Assembly: GCF_006716065.1 (NCBI RefSeq)
Contig: NZ_VFOL01000001.1
Coordinates: 4,960,001 to 5,024,000, forward strand
DNA from: Salinispora arenicola
GTDB lineage: Bacteria; Actinomycetota; Actinomycetes; Mycobacteriales; Micromonosporaceae
Direction of reading: 5' to 3'
Length of the DNA: 64,000 nucleotides
In this document: one piece after another, positions 60,902-64,000 of the stretch
Layout: every line of letters begins with the position of its first letter
Position numbering within the stretch: the first letter of the stretch is position 1
Translations under genes and position numbers: made by a program
The notes under the pieces: model-generated
What the model was told of the DNA's origin: nothing
Database searches by the model: none
What the model saw: only the letters and a program-made list of their open reading frames with translations

Positions 60902-62863
60902 TCAGGCCTCCTTCGCGCGCGGATTGCGGGGCTGGGCGGACTCTGTCCGGGCCGGCAGGGCCCGGCCGAGGCCACTGACCCGCGGGGACAGGAACGCCCG
61001 GGTACGGGCGAACATCGTCATGATCGGGTGTCGGAAGAGGAACACCACCACCAGGTCGAGGACCGTGGCGAGGCCCAACGCGAACGCGAAGCCCTTGACC
61101 ACGCCGACCGAGACGATGTAGAGCACCACCGCGGACATCAGGGTGATCGCGTTGGCGGAGATGATCGTCCGACGGGCGCGAATCCACGCCCGTGACACCG
61201 CGCTGCGGGGGCTGCGCCCTTCTCGGATCTCGTCCTTGAGCCGCTCGAAGTAGATGACGAAGGAGTCCGCCGCCACACCGAGCGAGACGATCATTCCGGC
61301 GATCCCGGCGAGGGTGAGGGTGAACCCGATCTGCCGGCCGAGCACGATCAGCGCGCCGAACACGAGCAGCGCCGACAGCACCAGGCTCAGGAAGATCACC
61401 GAGCCGAGCAGCCGGTAGTAGAAGAACGAGTAGATGATGACCAGCAGCATGCCGATACCGGCCGCAAGCAGCCCGGCCCGCAGGTGGCTGGCGCCCAGGG
61501 TGGCGGTGACGTTCTGCTGCGCCTGCGGCTCGAAGGTCACCGGCAACGCACCGTAGCGCAACGTGCTCGCCAGGTCGCTGGCGTCCTGCTGCGTGAAGTT
61601 ACCGGTGATCTGTGAGTTGCCGGTCAGCACACCCTGGATCTCCGGTGACGACACGACCTCGTTGTCCAGCACGACGGCGACGCGGCACTTGCCGGTGTCC
61701 CCGAGCGCGTTCGCGTCACATGCCTGGCCCTCGTTGTGGAACGCCTCGCCGGTCAGCGCGGTCCAGTTCTCCTGGCCCGAGCTGGTGAAGTCCAGGGTGA
61801 CCACCCACTGGCTGGTCTGGTCGAGCACGGCGTTGGCGTCGTCGACGTCGGTGCCCAGGACCTTGGCCTGGTCGAGCAGGTACTTGACGGTGCTGTACTC
61901 ACAGGCGACGACCTGCTGGTCGGCGGCGGAGATCGACGCCGGCGGTCGGTCGTCGAGCTGGTCGCAGGTGATCTGCGGGACGTTGAACTGCATCGTGGCC
62001 GGCAGCACCGCGACCTCACGGCCGTCGAGCGACGCGAACGGCTTGAGCTTCTCCACCAGCGACGGGTCGGTGGCCAGATCGGCCGGCGACTGGAGCGCGT
62101 TGGCTGCTCCCCAGGCGGTCGCGCCCACCTTCTGCTCGACCGCCGCGCGCTGGTCCTCGACACTGGCTGGCGCCGGGGTGGCGCTGCCGCTCGGCGAAGG
62201 CGTCACGCTGGGCGAAGGCGTCACGCTCGGCGAGGGCGTCACGCTGGGCGAGGGCGAGGGGGTACCGGTCGGGGTCGGTGCCGGTGCACCACCGCCCTGG
62301 CCACCACTCGGCGAGGCCGTGACCTGGACACTCCCCGACGGGGCGGGCGAGGCGCTCCCGGTCGCGGAAGGCGAAGCGGAACCGGACGGCGAGGGGGAAC
62401 CGGACGGCGAGGCTGAGGGCGTGGCGGTCGGGCTCGGCGCCGGGTTCGCTGCCGCACCACTCCCGTCCGCCGCGTTGAGTACCTTCCGGAAGCGCAGCTC
62501 AGCGGCGCTGCCGACCTCGGTCAGGTCACGGTTCTCACCAGGAAGGGAGATCACGATGTTCCGGTCGCCCTCGGTGACCACCTCGGCCTCGGCGACCCCG
62601 AACGCGTTGACCCGGTTCTCGATGATCTGCCGGGCCTCCTCGAGGTTCTCCGCGGTCGGCGCCTGGCCGTCGACGGTGTTGGTCGCCTCCAGCGTCAGCC
62701 GGGTGCCGCCAACCAGGTCGAGACCGAGCTTGGGCTCAAGCCGGTCCTGCCAGCTGCCACTCGCGCCGCCTCCGAAGAACACCAGAAGGTAGAGGACCAC
62801 GAAGATGAACCCGAGCACGGCGAGCTGCCGCCCGGGGCGCATCTGTCCCTGAGGTGGTGCCAC
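60902..62863 (-). CDS. secD: Protein translocase subunit SecD with Ser/Pro/Thr-rich insert
   Basis: The 653-residue six-helix subunit has LGLDLVGGTRLTLEA, the P1 start (RVNAFGVAEAEVV, SLPGENRD), and the membrane half (AGLLAAGIGMLLVIIYSFFYYRL, IAGMIVSLGVAADSFVIYFERLKDE). Residues about 135-235 are a low-complexity Ser/Pro/Thr insert in the outer domain, absent from typical SecD. GTG at 62863. Partners secF and yajC flank it. Confidence 0.95.
   Translation of the reverse strand: MAPPQGQMRPGRQLAVLGFIFVVLYLLVFFGGGASGSWQDRLEPKLGLDLVGGTRLTLEATNTVDGQAPTAENLEEARQIIENRVNAFGVAEAEVVTEGDRNIVISLPGENRDLTEVGSAAELRFRKVLNAADGSGAAANPAPSPTATPSASPSGSPSPSGSASPSATGSASPAPSGSVQVTASPSGGQGGGAPAPTPTGTPSPSPSVTPSPSVTPSPSVTPSPSGSATPAPASVEDQRAAVEQKVGATAWGAANALQSPADLATDPSLVEKLKPFASLDGREVAVLPATMQFNVPQITCDQLDDRPPASISAADQQVVACEYSTVKYLLDQAKVLGTDVDDANAVLDQTSQWVVTLDFTSSGQENWTALTGEAFHNEGQACDANALGDTGKCRVAVVLDNEVVSSPEIQGVLTGNSQITGNFTQQDASDLASTLRYGALPVTFEPQAQQNVTATLGASHLRAGLLAAGIGMLLVIIYSFFYYRLLGSVIFLSLVLSALLVFGALIVLGRQIGFTLTLAGIAGMIVSLGVAADSFVIYFERLKDEIREGRSPRSAVSRAWIRARRTIISANAITLMSAVVLYIVSVGVVKGFAFALGLATVLDLVVVFLFRHPIMTMFARTRAFLSPRVSGLGRALPARTESAQPRNPRAKEA
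62193..62263. repeat. 18-bp tandem repeat in secD
   Basis: Three 18-bp units (GGCGArGGCGTCACGCTs) starting at 62193, 62211 and 62229, plus a partial fourth, encode repeated SPSVTP in the SecD insert. Confidence 0.85.
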
Positions 62864-63082
62864 GGCTGTCCTGTCTCCCTGAGGGTCACGCCGCCACGCC
62901 GGCGGCTGTCAGGCCGGGTAACCGGCCGGACGATCTGTTGGGGGCCGCCACCGCGGCGCACGGGCACCGGTGCGGAACGCCACCTGAACCCTGCACCTAC
63001 CGAGGTGGCGTGTCGACCCGATTGTCAAACTTTGTCCTGAATTCCTGCTCCACCCGGCCGTCTTCAACGGCGGGCGACGGTG

Positions 63083-63421
63083 TCAGTCCTTGACGACATC
63101 CGCGTCGTCGGCCGCCGGCTCGGCGGGCTGCTCCGCCTTGGTGACGACGCGCGCGATCGCGGGGCGGGCGTAGCGAGACTGCACGCCCGGAGCGACCTCC
63201 AGCAGCACCGTCTCGTCATCCACGCCAACGACGGTGCCGTAGAGCCCGCCGATGGTGACGACCTCGTCACCGTGCCCCAGGGAGGACTGCATGGCCGTCG
63301 CCTCACGGCGCCGCTTCTGCTGCGGACGGATCATCATGAAGTACATGACACCGAACAGCAGAACGATCATGAGGATGGGCGTAAACCCGCCGGCTCCGCC
63401 GGACTCTTGTGCGTAAAGCAC
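63083..63421 (-). CDS. yajC: Preprotein translocase subunit YajC
   Basis: The 112-residue single-helix subunit has GGFTPILMIVLLFGVMYFMM then IRPQQKRRREATAMQSSLGHGDEVVTIGG, the YajC core. The tail is acidic. GTG at 63421 with GGAAGG upstream; a frame extension to 63466 lacks support. It lies between ruvB and secD. Confidence 0.94.
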   Translation of the reverse strand: MLYAQESGGAGGFTPILMIVLLFGVMYFMMIRPQQKRRREATAMQSSLGHGDEVVTIGGLYGTVVGVDDETVLLEVAPGVQSRYARPAIARVVTKAEQPAEPAADDADVVKD

Positions 63422-63559
63422 GGTGGTAAGACCTTCCCATTGGCCGCCACACCGGCACGAGAGCACCGGGGCGAAGGCGATTTCTCACATCTGCACAGAC
63501 CGCGGCGAGTCTAGTCCCTCTACCTGGGAACACCGAATGCGGCACAGATCACGTTCACA

Positions 63560-64000
63560 TCACGGCTGATCGGGCTCCACCGAGAACAGGTCGGACGCGG
63601 GAGGGGTATCCGATCCAAATATACCATTCGGGGGCGTACGCCCCAGATGGCGCCAGGCAGCCTCGGTGGCTACCCGACCTCGCGGCGTCCGGGCGAGCAG
63701 CCCGGCCCGCACCAGGAACGGCTCACAGACCTCCTCTACCGTGTCCGGCTGCTCCCCCACCGCCACGGCCAGGGTGGACAGGCCGACCGGACCGCCTCGG
63801 AACAAGTCCACGAGCGCGGTGAGCACCTGGCGATCGAGCCGGTCCAGCCCCAGCGCGTCCACGTCGTACACGAGCAGTGCCGCCCGAGCGGCCTCCCGGG
63901 TGACCACACCGTCGGCCCGCACCTCGGCGAAGTCGCGCACCCGGCGCAGTAGCCGGTTCGCGATCCGGGGGGTGCCCCGCGAACGACCGGAGATCTCGAC
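63560..64000 (-). CDS. ruvB: Holliday junction helicase RuvB, C-terminal part
   Basis: The last 147 codons of RuvB. It includes [20 protein letters not shown] (sensor 2 region), the winged-helix part [20 protein letters not shown], and [20 protein letters not shown]. The frame continues past base 64000, so the ATPase core is outside the window. Confidence 0.93.
   Translation of the reverse strand, partial: VEISGRSRGTPRIANRLLRRVRDFAEVRADGVVTREAARAALLVYDVDALGLDRLDRQVLTALVDLFRGGPVGLSTLAVAVGEQPDTVEEVCEPFLVRAGLLARTPRGRVATEAAWRHLGRTPPNGIFGSDTPPASDLFSVEPDQP

Overview
The window is very GC-rich, almost every gene runs on the minus strand, and starts are often GTG or overlap the previous stop (ATGA/GTGA). 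Together with bldD, the actinobacterial-type mihF, a helicase-dead PriA and the gene order, this points to an actinomycete. The layout best fits the Micromonosporaceae (Salinispora/Micromonospora type). That genus-level guess is inference from gene order and protein style; no search was run.

Layout, from low to high coordinates (most transcription runs from high to low). (1) 1-16.5 kb is the pyrimidine operon pyrR-pyrB-pyrC-carA-carB-pyrD-(bioA)-pyrF, followed by mihF, a degenerate guanylate-kinase-like gene, rpoZ, coaBC, metK and the start of priA. bioA sits unexpectedly between pyrD and pyrF. A PyrR-type RNA loop overlaps the pyrR ribosome binding site. (2) 16.7-17.3 kb is bldD on the plus strand, with a promoter and BldD-like box and a strong bidirectional terminator. 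(3) 17.3-21.8 kb is the shikimate block aroC-aroK-aroB-aroQ followed by efp-nusB. (4) 21.9-36.3 kb is accessory DNA lying between aroE and aroC, which are adjacent in many relatives. It holds a Na+/H+ antiporter, a low-GC DUF1990 gene, a decayed patch, and a surface-polysaccharide cluster: secreted beta-propeller, O-acetyltransferase, Wzz with a dead kinase half, Wzy, Wzx, sulfotransferase, APH-like kinase, Alg14-like plus Alg13-like split glycosyltransferase, GT2, and a small membrane protein. (5) 36.4-42.5 kb is aroE-mltG-ruvX-alaS with two small membrane proteins. (6) 42.6-48.9 kb holds a huge Pro-rich membrane protein with recent 69-bp tandem repeats, rarA, and an ArsR-MFS pair. (7) 49-56 kb holds aspS, an acyl-ACP desaturase with a 31-bp operator palindrome, hisS, a metallo-beta-lactamase-fold hydrolase and two membrane-anchored cyclophilins. 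(8) 56.3-64 kb is ruvB-yajC-secD-secF-apt-rel, the classic actinobacterial order.

Most of the window is conserved core. The most unusual parts are the sulfated/acylated polysaccharide island inside the shikimate block, the guanylate-kinase gene that has lost its catalytic features, the expanding repeat protein, and several very clean operators and leaderless promoters. I saw no tRNA or rRNA genes, insertion sequences, prophage or CRISPR arrays.
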